Positions 24,570 through 33,739 of a stretch of 64,000 bases of DNA are shown piece by piece. Location: the NCBI RefSeq assembly GCF_014192915.1, contig NZ_JACHYN010000002.1, positions 372,001-436,000 on the forward strand, read 5' to 3'. The notes under the pieces are model-generated. The model searched no databases and was not told the origin of the DNA. It saw only the letters and a program-made list of their open reading frames with translations. The stretch comes from Azospirillum sp. OGB3. GTDB taxonomy: Bacteria > Pseudomonadota > Alphaproteobacteria > Azospirillales > Azospirillaceae. The first letter of the stretch is position 1; the number at the start of each line of letters is the position of its first letter. The position numbers and the translations under genes were made by a program.

Positions 24570-27317
24570 ATGGCTGCACGCCTTCGCCGTTTCGTCTCGT
24601 GCCGCTTCGTCCTGGCGATCTCCGCCGGCCTGCTGCTGGCCGTGGCGGCGTGGGCCGTGCCTGGTCTGGCGGCCACTGTGCCGGAGCAGCGCATCGCCCT
24701 GGTCATCGGCGTCGGCGCCTACCGCCACGCCACCGAACTGCCCAACCCGCGCAACGATGCCCGCGCCATGTCGGCGGCCCTGCGCAAGCTCGGCTTCGCG
24801 GTGGAGGAGCGTTACGACCTCGACAACCGCGGCATGGCCGAGGCGTTGCGGGGCTTCGGCATCCAGGCGGCGCAGGCCGACGTGGCGCTGCTCTACTTCG
24901 CCGGCCACGGCATGCAGGTGGGCGGCACCAACTTCCTGATCCCCGCCGACGCCCGGTTGGAGCGCGAGCGCGATCTGGTCTATGAGGCGCTGCCCCTGAA
25001 CCTGCCGATGGGCGAGCTGGCCCAGGCGCGCAAGCTGGGCATCCTGATCCTGGACGCCTGCCGCAACAACCCCTTCGCCGACCGTCTGGTGCGGTCCGGC
25101 ACCAAGAAGACGGAGGTGCATTCCGGCTTCGCCCGCGTTGACGACACGCCGACCGACACGCTGGTCGCCATGGCCACCCGTGCCGACGCGGTGGCCGAGG
25201 ACGGGCAGGGCGACCACAGCCCCTACACCGCCTCGCTGTTGAAGAACTTCGACGTGCCGGGGCTGGAGCTGAGCCTGTTCTTCCGCCGCGTGCGCGACGA
25301 CGTGATGCAGGTCACCCAGGGCCGGCAGGAACCGTTCCTCTATGGTTCGCTGGGCGCCGCCCCCTTCTACTTCAACCCGCTGCCGGAGAACCGGCCGCCG
25401 CAGCTCGCCGCCGTCAAGACGCTGGAGGTGTTCGACCGCGGCGGGACGGAAGGGCTGGGCATCGCGCGGCCCAGCGATCCCGACAACGACCAGCTCTTCG
25501 CCCAGGTGACCGGCCTGCCGCGTGGCGGCGGGGTGCGCATCGGCGACCGGGTGGTGCTGATAGGCGATTATCTGACGCTCGACCAGCTCACCGCCGCGAC
25601 CTTCCGGGCCGACGCCACCCACCTCGGCGACGCCGGCAGTTTCGAGTTCGCGGTGATGGACGGGCGCGGCGGGGTTGCGCGCGGTGCCGTGCCGATCCTC
25701 ATCAAGCCGAGCAACCGTCCGCCGGTCGCCGTCGCCGAGCGCAGCGTGCGCGCCGTGGTCAACAGCCTGCGGCTGGAGGTGCCGACCGACCCGGACGGCG
25801 ACCCGCTGACCTTCACCGTCAGCGCCGTGCCGGAGCGGGGCAAGGTCCATGACGGCACCACCCCGCTGAAGCCCGGCGACAAGCTGGCGCCGGAGCGGCT
25901 GACCGCGCTGACCTTCGACCCGGAACGCGCCCCCGCGGGACGCGCCGGGGTGTTCAGCGTGCTGGTCGAGGACGGGCGCGGCGGGCGCACGACGATGAGC
26001 GCGCTGCTGGAGGTCGAGGAGGCCGGCGCTGCCCCGCCGCAGGCCGATCTGGAGGAGTCGCTGTGGCGCCGCGTGCGCGACAGCCGCGACGCCGACGCGC
26101 TGGACGCCTTCCTGCGGCTGTTCGGCACCGGTCCCTTCGCCGCGCCGGCGCGGGACCGGCTGAACCGGCTGCGTGCCGAATCGGCCAAGGTCGCGGCGCT
26201 CTCCCCGGCGGGCGGGGCGGGGGCCAGCGGATCGTCCGGCAATGGTGGGGGCAACGGGGCCGCCGGCGGCAAGGCGTCTCCGCCGCCGGAACTCCAGCTC
26301 GACACCGCCGGGGAGGGGATGTATGTGGCGGTCGCCGACGCGGATCTGCGCGCCGGGCCGGATGCGCGGTCGGAGCGGGTCGGCGCCCTCGCCAAGGACG
26401 GCGCGGTGCGGGTGCTGGGCCGGGTGGCCGACGCGGACTGGTACCGGGTGGCCCTGGATGACGGCAGCCAGGGTGGCGTGCAGGGCTTCGTCCGCGGCCC
26501 CGCGCTGCGCCCTGCCGGGCCGGAGGACCGCCAGAGACTGGCGCTCGCCGCGCCGGTCCAGCCGGGAGGATCGCAGGGGCGGGCGCAGGGCAACGGCAGC
26601 AGCTTCCAGGATTGCCCGGCCTGCCCGCCGATGATGCGCATTCCCGCCGGCAGCTTCGTCATGGGCAGCGAGCGCGGCGACCCCAGCCAGCGCCCGCCCC
26701 GCCGCGTCACCTTCGCCCGGCCCTTCGCCATCGGGGTCTACGAGGTGACGGTCGCCAACTGGCGGGCCTGCGTGGAGGGCGGCGGCTGCGCCGCCATGCC
26801 GCGGATGCGCAACCCCTCCGACGACACGCCGGTCCACAACATCCATGTCGAGGACGCGCTGGCCTACACCGAGTGGCTCAGCCGCAAGACCGGCCAGCGT
26901 TACCGCCTGCCGAGCGAGGCCGAGTGGGAATACGCGGCGCGCGGCGGCAGCGTGGCGCGCTTCGCCTGGGGGGACAGCCTGACGCCGGGGGCGCGGCTGG
27001 CCAACTGCCGCGACTGTGGCGGGGCCGCCGACCGCTCCCTGCCGGCGCCGGTCGGCAGCTTCCAGCCCAACGCCTTCGGCCTTTACGACACCAGCGGCGG
27101 CGTGGCGGAGTGGGTCGCGGACTGCTGGAACCCCGGCTACAAGGGCGCCCCGACGGACGGCGGCGCCTGGACGGAGGGCGATTGCCGCAAGCGGGTGCTG
27201 CGCGGCGGCTCCTGGCGGGACGGGCAGGACGCCATCGCCGTCACCGCCCGCATCGGCTACGACGCCGACGTGCGCTATGTCGCCGACGGGTTGCGGGTCG
27301 CCCGCGACCTGAACTGA
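24570..27317 (+). CDS. Caspase-like peptidase with SH3b and FGE/SUMF1 domains
   Basis: A 915-residue exported protein. After a signal peptide (about 1-35) comes a peptidase C14 domain (about 38-270) with an intact dyad: His113 in YFAGHGMQ and Cys164 in LDACRNN. Residues 275-487 hold two cadherin/Ig-like repeats (PDNDQLF, TDPDGDPLTF). A helical spacer and Gly-rich linker follow, then an SH3b domain (about 582-648, VADADLRAGPDARS). Residues 680-915 form a formylglycine-generating-enzyme-like domain (RIPAGSFVMGS, YRLPSEAEWEYAARGG, VLRGGSW). Such FGE-fold domains often bind ligands or sugars rather than oxidise Cys. Start: ATG 24570; GTG 24564 is possible. The next gene is a paralogue lacking the dyad. 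Confidence 0.85.
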   Translation: MAARLRRFVSCRFVLAISAGLLLAVAAWAVPGLAATVPEQRIALVIGVGAYRHATELPNPRNDARAMSAALRKLGFAVEERYDLDNRGMAEALRGFGIQAAQADVALLYFAGHGMQVGGTNFLIPADARLERERDLVYEALPLNLPMGELAQARKLGILILDACRNNPFADRLVRSGTKKTEVHSGFARVDDTPTDTLVAMATRADAVAEDGQGDHSPYTASLLKNFDVPGLELSLFFRRVRDDVMQVTQGRQEPFLYGSLGAAPFYFNPLPENRPPQLAAVKTLEVFDRGGTEGLGIARPSDPDNDQLFAQVTGLPRGGGVRIGDRVVLIGDYLTLDQLTAATFRADATHLGDAGSFEFAVMDGRGGVARGAVPILIKPSNRPPVAVAERSVRAVVNSLRLEVPTDPDGDPLTFTVSAVPERGKVHDGTTPLKPGDKLAPERLTALTFDPERAPAGRAGVFSVLVEDGRGGRTTMSALLEVEEAGAAPPQADLEESLWRRVRDSRDADALDAFLRLFGTGPFAAPARDRLNRLRAESAKVAALSPAGGAGASGSSGNGGGNGAAGGKASPPPELQLDTAGEGMYVAVADADLRAGPDARSERVGALAKDGAVRVLGRVADADWYRVALDDGSQGGVQGFVRGPALRPAGPEDRQRLALAAPVQPGGSQGRAQGNGSSFQDCPACPPMMRIPAGSFVMGSERGDPSQRPPRRVTFARPFAIGVYEVTVANWRACVEGGGCAAMPRMRNPSDDTPVHNIHVEDALAYTEWLSRKTGQRYRLPSEAEWEYAARGGSVARFAWGDSLTPGARLANCRDCGGAADRSLPAPVGSFQPNAFGLYDTSGGVAEWVADCWNPGYKGAPTDGGAWTEGDCRKRVLRGGSWRDGQDAIAVTARIGYDADVRYVADGLRVARDLN

Positions 27318-27557
27318 CTCCGTCGCGTTCGTTGGTGGGACGCACCGTCTGCGGATGGGACCGCGGCGCCCCCGAAATTGCAGAAATTGGTGTTGGGCCA
27401 ATGCGCTAGACTTGGCCGTTCAAGGCTTGGCGATCCGCGGGCCGAACGGCCCGACGACGGAAGGCCGGCGGTGGCTTCGACCAAAATCGTTACAGCCGGC
27501 GTGGCCCGCGACTCCCTAAAGGGGTGGTCAAAGAAAGATCAGGTGGAGGGTATCGAC

Positions 27558-29894
27558 GTGTTGCGCTGGCCCCGGAGCGCCGTTTGGACTGTTGCGCTGG
27601 TCCTGGTGACGGCGAACACCGCCTTTGCGCCCCAGGCGTTCGCCGACGACAAGCGCGTCGCGCTGGTGATCGGCAACGCGCAGTACCAGGAGGGCGGTCC
27701 GGCCGCCGGGGTGGGCGCCAACGCGGCCGTCGTCGCCGACGCGCTGCGCCGCGCCGGTTTCACCGTCACCGCCGCCGAGAACCTCGACCACCGCGGCATG
27801 GTCGCGGCGCTGAGCCGTTTCCAGGACGCGCTGGGGCAGGCCGACCTGGGCTTCCTCTATTACTCCGGCGTGGCGCTGAGCCTGTCGGCCAAAGGCTTCC
27901 TGGTGCCGGTGGACGCCAAGCCCGGCTCTGAATACGACGTGATCTTCGACACCATCGAGCTGGACTACGCGCTGAAGGAGATCCAGCGCAGCGGGCGCAA
28001 GGCCGTCGCGGTGTTCGACCCGGTGCCCGCCCACCCGCTGGCCGACCGGCTGGCCTCGGCGATGGGCGAGGAGGGGCGGTCCGTGAAGCCGGCGCTGGCG
28101 GCCCCGGCGGCGCTCGACAATCTGTTCGTCGTCTACTCGCACCGGCCCGGCACGCCACCCGCGACGGCCGGGAAGGGGGCGGACGCCTTCTCCACCGCCC
28201 TGGCGCAGGAGATGGTCAAGCCCGGCGTGCCGCTGCGCGACGCGCTGGCCGAGGTCGCCCGCACCGTCGTCGGGCGCACGCGGGGGACGCAGCACCCCTG
28301 GCTCCAGGACCGGCTGGGCGCCGACCTTGTGCTGGTGCCTGGCCCGCGCGTGCCGTCCGCCCCCGCCGTCGCCCGGACGGAGGAGGCGCCGCCCGCCGTG
28401 GCGGCGGCCCCCGAAGCGAAGCCGGCCGAACTCAAGCCGATCGAGCCCAAGCCAATCGAACCCAAGCCGCTGCCGCAGAAGGCGGAGGAAAAACCCGCCG
28501 CCCCGGCGGTCGCCGAGGTCGAGGTGGACCCGCTGAACGAGAAGCGGGTGGTGACGCGCGACACCAATCTGCGCGCCGGTCCCGACACCAAGGCGTCGGT
28601 CGTCGGCACGCTGCGCCACGACAGCGAGGTGACGGTCACCGGGCGGACCCGGCGGAACGGCGGCTGGCTGCGCGTCGAGCAGGACGGCAAGACCGGGTTC
28701 GCCTTCGCCAGCAACCTCGCCAAGCCGGAGGAGGTGCCGGTCGCCTCCGCCCAGCCGTCGGCACAGCCCGAGCAAACTCAGCAACCGCCGCAATCTCAGC
28801 CGGCGGCGTTGACGCCCGGCGTCTACACCGTGGCGCGCGATGCCAACCTGTTCGCTCGCCCGGTGCTGGGCGCCCGCAGCCTGCGTGATCTGGAGCAGGG
28901 CCAGCGGGTGACGCTGCTCCAGGCCGCCCCCGACTCCGGCTGGGTGCTGGTGCGGGATTCGTCGGGGCAGGAGGGCTACGTCACCACCGGGACGCTGGCC
29001 GGCCGGTCCGGGGAGGCGGTGTCCATGGGCGGTGCGGCGGGCGGTGCGGCGCCCAGCGCCTACCCGCCGCCCACGGTGGTCCGCAACGACGTCGATCCGG
29101 TGGCCGGCGCGCTGTCCGGCACGACCGGCCCGACGCGGCTGGCCGCCCTTCCGGACAGCGGCGGGGAAAGCGCCGCGAGGCGCCCCACTTCCAGCGCCGA
29201 CCCGGTTCTAGCCGGACTGGCCGAACCCTACCGCGACGCCGTGCAGGCCGGCCGCAACGCCGCCGCCCGCGCCGCCCGTTCCGCCACCGCCGGACGGGGC
29301 GCCGAGGCGAAGGCGCGCGAGGCCCAGGCCGCCGCCCGCCGCGCCGCCGGTCAGGCCCGTGGGGGGGAGTCGGGCTTTGGGGTTCACCGCTTCCCCAACG
29401 GCGACGTCTATGAGGGGTCGTGGAACCGCGGGCTGGGCAACTTCTCCCTTCAGGGCACGATCAGCCGGAACGGCGTCGGCGTCTACCGCTTCGCCAACGG
29501 TCAGGTCTATGAGGGAGAGTGGAAGGACGACCAGATGTCCGGCTACGGCGTTCTGGGCTTCCCGTCCGGCGACCGCTTCGAGGGGACCTTCGTGAACGCC
29601 GTGCCGAACGGTCCGGGTGTCTACCGCTTCGCCAACGGCGATTCCTATGCGGGCGAGGTCCGCCAGGGCCGCGTCGACGGCCATGGCGAGCTGGCCTTCA
29701 CCAACGGCGAGCGGTTCAATGGCGTGGTGGTGGACCGTCTCCCAGCGGGGCCGGGCGAATTGTCGATGCGCGGCGGCACCCGCCATGTCGGGCAGTTCCG
29801 CAGCGGCATCCAGGACGGTCCGGGGGCGGCCATCGACGCCGCCGGCACGATGCAGCCCGGCATCTGGCGCGGCGCGACCCTGCTGAGCCGTTGA
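27558..29894 (+). CDS. Pseudo-caspase with SH3b domains and MORN repeats
   Basis: A 778-residue exported protein. GTG 27558 is chosen because GGAGGG lies seven bases upstream and a signal peptide (to Ala-Phe-Ala) follows at once. The N-terminal domain is clearly caspase-like (RVALVIGNAQYQ, FLVPVDA, HPLADRL), yet the His position is Val105 (YYSGVAL) and the Cys position is Val156 (FDPVPAH), so it cannot cleave. Two SH3b domains follow (about 329-390 and 421-480, NLRAGPDTKAS and NLFARPVLGA), then an Ala-rich segment and five or six MORN repeats (about 608-770, FPNGDVYEGSW, FANGQVYEGEW). It sits 240 bases after the active paralogue, suggesting an enzyme and regulator or scaffold pair. Confidence 0.83.
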   Translation: MLRWPRSAVWTVALVLVTANTAFAPQAFADDKRVALVIGNAQYQEGGPAAGVGANAAVVADALRRAGFTVTAAENLDHRGMVAALSRFQDALGQADLGFLYYSGVALSLSAKGFLVPVDAKPGSEYDVIFDTIELDYALKEIQRSGRKAVAVFDPVPAHPLADRLASAMGEEGRSVKPALAAPAALDNLFVVYSHRPGTPPATAGKGADAFSTALAQEMVKPGVPLRDALAEVARTVVGRTRGTQHPWLQDRLGADLVLVPGPRVPSAPAVARTEEAPPAVAAAPEAKPAELKPIEPKPIEPKPLPQKAEEKPAAPAVAEVEVDPLNEKRVVTRDTNLRAGPDTKASVVGTLRHDSEVTVTGRTRRNGGWLRVEQDGKTGFAFASNLAKPEEVPVASAQPSAQPEQTQQPPQSQPAALTPGVYTVARDANLFARPVLGARSLRDLEQGQRVTLLQAAPDSGWVLVRDSSGQEGYVTTGTLAGRSGEAVSMGGAAGGAAPSAYPPPTVVRNDVDPVAGALSGTTGPTRLAALPDSGGESAARRPTSSADPVLAGLAEPYRDAVQAGRNAAARAARSATAGRGAEAKAREAQAAARRAAGQARGGESGFGVHRFPNGDVYEGSWNRGLGNFSLQGTISRNGVGVYRFANGQVYEGEWKDDQMSGYGVLGFPSGDRFEGTFVNAVPNGPGVYRFANGDSYAGEVRQGRVDGHGELAFTNGERFNGVVVDRLPAGPGELSMRGGTRHVGQFRSGIQDGPGAAIDAAGTMQPGIWRGATLLSR

Positions 29895-29912
29895 ATTCCC
29901 TTGGCCTTATAG

Positions 29913-29935
29913 CCCTCTCCCCTCCGGGGAGAGGG
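29913..29935. repeat. Short GC palindrome related to family B
   Basis: CCCTCTCCCC, three bases, GGGGAGAGGG just after the pseudo-caspase stop. The core matches the ends of the family B elements at 37.6 and 43.9 kb. Confidence 0.55.
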
Positions 29936-30056
29936 GACTTCATAGGCGATGAGCCTGTCGGAGGAGGGAACGCGTCTTTCCGTTTCGGCTGATATGCTCC
30001 ACATTGGAACGCATTGCGGCTCGCCTTCCGGCCGCGCCTTGCGAGGACCGGCCTGG

Positions 30057-30764
30057 ATGGACACGCTGACCGACCCGAAGAAGACCGCTTCCGCATCAAA
30101 GCCTGCCGGAGATAAATCCGTCCCAGCCAAGCCGGGCAAACCCGCGAAGGTCACCCGCGACCCGGAGGGCACCCGCGCGCGCATCCTCGCCGCCGCGACG
30201 GAGGAGTTCGCGCGTTACGGGCTGGGCGGTGCCCGCGTCGAGCGGATCGCCGAGGTCGCCGGCACCAACAAGCGCATGCTCTACTACCATGTCGGCAACA
30301 AGGAGAGCCTGTACCTGACCGTGCTGGAGGGCGCCTACGAGCACATCCGCGCCACCGAACGCACGCTGAGCCTGGAGACGCTGGACCCGCCCGCCGCCAT
30401 CGCCCGGCTGATCCACTTCACCTGGCAGTATTTCCTCGACCATCCCGAGTTCATGGCGTTGCTGAACATCGAGAACCTGCACCGGGCGGAGTTGCTGAAG
30501 ACCTCCGACAAGGTGCACGCCATGCATTCGCCCTTCGTGCAGATGATCGCCGACGTGCTGGCGCGGGGCGTCGCCACCGGAATCTTCCGGGCCGGGGTGG
30601 ACCCGGTGCAGCTCTACATCTCCATCGCCGGGCAGTCCTATTTCTACCTGTCCAACGTCCACACCCTGTCGGTCATCTTCGGCCGCAACCTGCTCGCCGA
30701 GGAGGCGAAGGCGGAGCGGTTGGACCATATGGTGGAGCTGATCCTGTCGTCGCTGCGGGCGTGA
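30057..30764 (+). CDS. TetR-family transcriptional regulator
   Basis: A 235-residue DNA-binding repressor candidate. A basic, disordered N-terminus precedes the TetR helix-turn-helix (TRARILAAATEEFARYG then RVERIAEVAGTNKRMLYYHV). The C-terminal ligand domain resembles RutR/YcdC-type regulators (NIENLHRAEL, SYFYLSN). ATG 30057 follows GAGGA; longer open frame upstream to 29949 is poorly supported. The gene heads a same-strand catabolic and transport cluster, and a perfect palindrome lies in the gap to the first transporter gene, so control of that operon is the natural inference. Confidence 0.87.
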   Translation: MDTLTDPKKTASASKPAGDKSVPAKPGKPAKVTRDPEGTRARILAAATEEFARYGLGGARVERIAEVAGTNKRMLYYHVGNKESLYLTVLEGAYEHIRATERTLSLETLDPPAAIARLIHFTWQYFLDHPEFMALLNIENLHRAELLKTSDKVHAMHSPFVQMIADVLARGVATGIFRAGVDPVQLYISIAGQSYFYLSNVHTLSVIFGRNLLAEEAKAERLDHMVELILSSLRA

Positions 30765-30844
30765 GTCCGTCGGTGGCTTCATGCCGGCGGTTGCATCATG
30801 AATAATCCGCATACCTGACCATCCGTCCTACCTCTTTGGCAGGG

Positions 30845-30892
30845 TTGACCGCTTTGCCGCGCCGGGCTTACTTTTAACCAGCCGGTTAAAAG
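30845..30892 (+). promoter_or_regulatory. Probable TetR-controlled promoter and operator
   Basis: A strong -35 (TTGACC, 30845-30850) is followed by a perfect inverted repeat CTTTTAACC-AGCC-GGTTAAAAG (30871-30892) that would cover the -10 region (best match TACTTT, 30869-30874, spacer 18). The AT-rich arms stand out in GC-rich DNA. The layout suits a repressor blocking RNA polymerase. Confidence 0.65.
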
Positions 30893-30935
30893 AGCGCCGC
30901 ACGTCGGCGCCGCAACGACCGGGGGAGGAGGAGCG

Positions 30936-31808
30936 ATGGCTGTCGATGCGGCGGCTCACGGGAATGCGTCCCGTGGCGGTCCCGCTTCGGGAACGGCGGC
31001 GCGACGGGGCGGGGCGGGTGCCACGCTGCTGCGTCTGCTCAATTCCGGCTGGTTCCGGCCGGTGCTGTTCCTGGTGGTCCTGACCGTCCTGTGGGACCTG
31101 TCGGTGCGGATCTTCGCGATCCCACCCTATCTGATACCGAAACCCGGCGACGTCGCCCTGGCGCTCGCCGCGGACTGGGACCAGCTTCTGGCGGCCTCGG
31201 TGCCGACCACGCTGGCGACTTTGGGCGGCTTCGCCCTGTCGGTGCTGTTCGGCATTCCCATCGCCATGCTGATCGCCGGGTCGAAGACGGTGGAATCCTA
31301 CGTCTACCCGCTGCTGGTCTTCTCGCAGTCGATCCCGAAGGTCGCCATCGCGCCGCTGTTCGTGGTGTGGTTCGGCTTCGGGCTGCTGCCCAAGGTGATC
31401 TCCGCCTTCCTGCTGGCTTTCTTCCCCATCGTCGTGTCGGCGGTGCAGGGCTTCAAGTCGGTGGACGGCGACATGATGGACCTTGCCAAGTCCATGAAGG
31501 CGACGCGCCTTCAGACCTTCCGCATGGTCAGCCTGCCGCACGCCATGCCGGCCATCTTCGCCGGCCTGAAGGTGTCGATCACGCTGGCCGTGGTGGGCGC
31601 GGTGGTGGGCGAGTTCGTTGGAGCGAATTCCGGCATCGGCTTCGTCCTGCAGCGCTCCATCGGCAATTTCGAACTTCCCCTGATGTTCGCGGCCCTGGTG
31701 GTGCTGGCGCTGATCGGGGTGGTGCTTTTCTGGGTCATCGACGTGATCGAGCGGCTCGCCATTCCCTGGCACGCGAGCCAACGCCACAACTACATCCCGA
31801 CGTCGTAA
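30936..31808 (+). CDS. ABC transporter permease (NMT1/nitrate-type importer)
   Basis: A 290-residue inner-membrane protein with about six helices after a polar 40-residue N-terminus. The EAA-type loop is DLAKSMKATRLQTFRMVSLP, followed by HAMPAIFAGLKV. GGAGGAGGAG stands just before the ATG. It is first in the operon with the binding protein and ATPase of the same importer, downstream of the TetR gene. Confidence 0.88.
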   Translation: MAVDAAAHGNASRGGPASGTAARRGGAGATLLRLLNSGWFRPVLFLVVLTVLWDLSVRIFAIPPYLIPKPGDVALALAADWDQLLAASVPTTLATLGGFALSVLFGIPIAMLIAGSKTVESYVYPLLVFSQSIPKVAIAPLFVVWFGFGLLPKVISAFLLAFFPIVVSAVQGFKSVDGDMMDLAKSMKATRLQTFRMVSLPHAMPAIFAGLKVSITLAVVGAVVGEFVGANSGIGFVLQRSIGNFELPLMFAALVVLALIGVVLFWVIDVIERLAIPWHASQRHNYIPTS

Positions 31809-31875
31809 CGCCGACAACAAAACCAACAGCGACGCCGGACACCTTTCGGCCGGACACCCTTTGGGAGGAGACGAG

Positions 31876-32874
31876 ATGAAACGGACGCTCTTCGCGGCGC
31901 TCTGCGCCCTCACGGCCACGACGCTTCCGGCCCAGGCCGCGGACAAGGTCGTGCTGATGCTGAACTGGTACGTGTATGGCGAGCACGCCCCCTTCTACTA
32001 CGGCAAGGACAAGGGCCTGTACGAGGCCGAAGGCATCGACCTGGAGATCCAGGAGGGCCGCGGGTCGGCGGTGACGACCCAGGCGGTGGCCGCGAAGACC
32101 GTCGATTTCGGTTACGTCGACGTGCCGACCATGATGAAGGCGGCGGTGAAGGGCGCCCCGGTCACCTCGCCCGGCGTGCTGCTCCAGACCAGCCCGATGT
32201 CGGCCATGGGCTTCACCGACAAGAACATCCGCAAGCCCGAGGACATCAAGGGCAAGACCGTCGCCATGACGCCGGGCGACAGCATGTCCCAGATCTGGCC
32301 GCTGTTCCTGAAGAAGACCGGCCTCAAGGACAGCGACTTCCGCGTCGTATCGGGCGACGCCCAGACCAAGCTGAACGCCGTCATCAACGGGCAGGCGGAC
32401 CTGCTGCTGGGCTACGTCATGGACCAGAGCATGAAGATCAAGGACGCCACCGGCAAGTCGGTGACGCCGATCCGCTTCGCCGACTACGGCGTCAACATGG
32501 TCTCCTCCGGCATCATCGCCCACACCGAGACGCTGAAGGACAAGCCCGACCTCGTGAAGCGCTTCATGGCCGCGACGACCAAGGCGGTCGAAGGGGCGGA
32601 GAAGAACCCGAAGGAGGCCGTGGCCGCCATCCTCAAGGCCAACCCCAAGGGCGGCCAGGAAGCCACCCTGCTGGAAGGCTTCGAGCTGACCACGCCGCTC
32701 TACCGCACGGCGGAGACCAAGGGGCAGCGGCCCTTCCGCGTCACCGACGCCAACATGGCCGAAACCGTGGACCTGCTGGTCGAGTACGGCGGTCTGGACG
32801 CCGCGGCGAAGAAGAACCCGAAGGCCTTCTACACCCGCGACTTCCTCCCCGATCCCGCCGCGGCGGGCCAGTGA
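31876..32874 (+). CDS. ABC transporter substrate-binding protein (NMT1/THI5-like)
   Basis: A 332-residue periplasmic protein. The signal peptide ends at Ala-Gln-Ala-Ala. The mature start VVLMLNWYVYGEHAPFYYGKDK and the loop VAMTPGDSM are typical of the NMT1 family, whose known ligands include pyrimidine precursors, sulfonates and aromatic acids. The start follows GGGAGGAGACG. The neighbouring enzymes look sugar-acid or polyol related, which would be an unusual ligand class for this family. Confidence 0.87.
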   Translation: MKRTLFAALCALTATTLPAQAADKVVLMLNWYVYGEHAPFYYGKDKGLYEAEGIDLEIQEGRGSAVTTQAVAAKTVDFGYVDVPTMMKAAVKGAPVTSPGVLLQTSPMSAMGFTDKNIRKPEDIKGKTVAMTPGDSMSQIWPLFLKKTGLKDSDFRVVSGDAQTKLNAVINGQADLLLGYVMDQSMKIKDATGKSVTPIRFADYGVNMVSSGIIAHTETLKDKPDLVKRFMAATTKAVEGAEKNPKEAVAAILKANPKGGQEATLLEGFELTTPLYRTAETKGQRPFRVTDANMAETVDLLVEYGGLDAAAKKNPKAFYTRDFLPDPAAAGQ

Positions 32875-32900
32875 GGCCGAACGGACAGGAGAGCAGGGAC

Positions 32901-33725
32901 ATGGCTCAGCCCCAGTTGAAAGTCGTCGGATCGGCCGAAACGGCCCGCCTGTCGCAGAAGACCCTGATCCAGATCGACGGCGTGACCAAGACCTACCGCA
33001 CCCGCGACGGGGAGGTGCCGTCCCTGCGCCCGATCACCTTCGACGTGCGGGACGGTGAATTCCTGGTGGTGGTCGGCCCGTCCGGCTGCGGCAAGTCCAC
33101 GCTGCTGAAGCTGGTCGCCGGCCTGCTGCCGGTCAGCGAGGGCGCCATCACCATCGAGGGCACCACGGTGACCGAGCCGCACGACGACGTCGGCATCGTG
33201 TTCCAGAGCCCGGTGCTGCTCGCCTGGCGGACGGTGCTGCGCAACATCATGATGCCGGTGGAGGTCCGCGGCCTGCCGCGCGACACGTACCTGGAGCGCG
33301 CCCGCGCGCTGATCCGCATGACCGGGCTGGAGGGGTTCGAAAACAAGTACCCCTGGCAGCTCTCCGGAGGCATGCAGCAGCGCGCCTCGCTGTGCCGGGC
33401 GCTGGTCCACGACCCGAAGATCCTGCTGATGGACGAGCCGTTCGGCGCGCTCGACGCCATGACGCGGGAGAAGATGAACGTCGAGCTGCAGCGCATCCAG
33501 CACGAGACGGGCAAGACGGTGCTGCTGATCACCCACTCGATCCCCGAGGCGGTGTTCCTGGCCGACCGGGTGATGGTGATGTCGGAGCGTCCCGGCGCCA
33601 TCGCCGCGACCTACGAGGTGCCGCTGCCCCGCCCGCGCTCGCTGGATGTCATGGGCCACCCGGTCTTCATCGAGCTGACCCAGCGCATCCGCGCGCATTT
33701 CAACGCCCAAGGGCATCTGGACTGA
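32901..33725 (+). CDS. ABC transporter ATP-binding protein
   Basis: A 274-residue ATPase completing the importer. Walker A GPSGCGKST, Q-loop IVFQSPVLLAW, signature LSGGMQQR, Walker B ILLMDEPFGALD and H-loop ITHSIPEAV are all intact. ATG 32901 follows AGGAG; the frame is open ten codons further upstream without a better site. Confidence 0.9.
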   Translation: MAQPQLKVVGSAETARLSQKTLIQIDGVTKTYRTRDGEVPSLRPITFDVRDGEFLVVVGPSGCGKSTLLKLVAGLLPVSEGAITIEGTTVTEPHDDVGIVFQSPVLLAWRTVLRNIMMPVEVRGLPRDTYLERARALIRMTGLEGFENKYPWQLSGGMQQRASLCRALVHDPKILLMDEPFGALDAMTREKMNVELQRIQHETGKTVLLITHSIPEAVFLADRVMVMSERPGAIAATYEVPLPRPRSLDVMGHPVFIELTQRIRAHFNAQGHLD

Positions 33726-33739
33726 GGGGGAGTGAGGAG

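Noticed and set aside
24570..27317. FGE domain as a true formylglycine-generating enzyme
   Set aside because: No sulfatase is nearby, and fusion to exported caspase and SH3b domains suggests the FGE fold acts as a binding module.
24462..27401. Minus-strand open frame of 979 codons opposite the caspase-FGE gene
   Set aside because: Composition is Arg/Ala/Gly-rich and featureless, while the plus strand has several clear domains.
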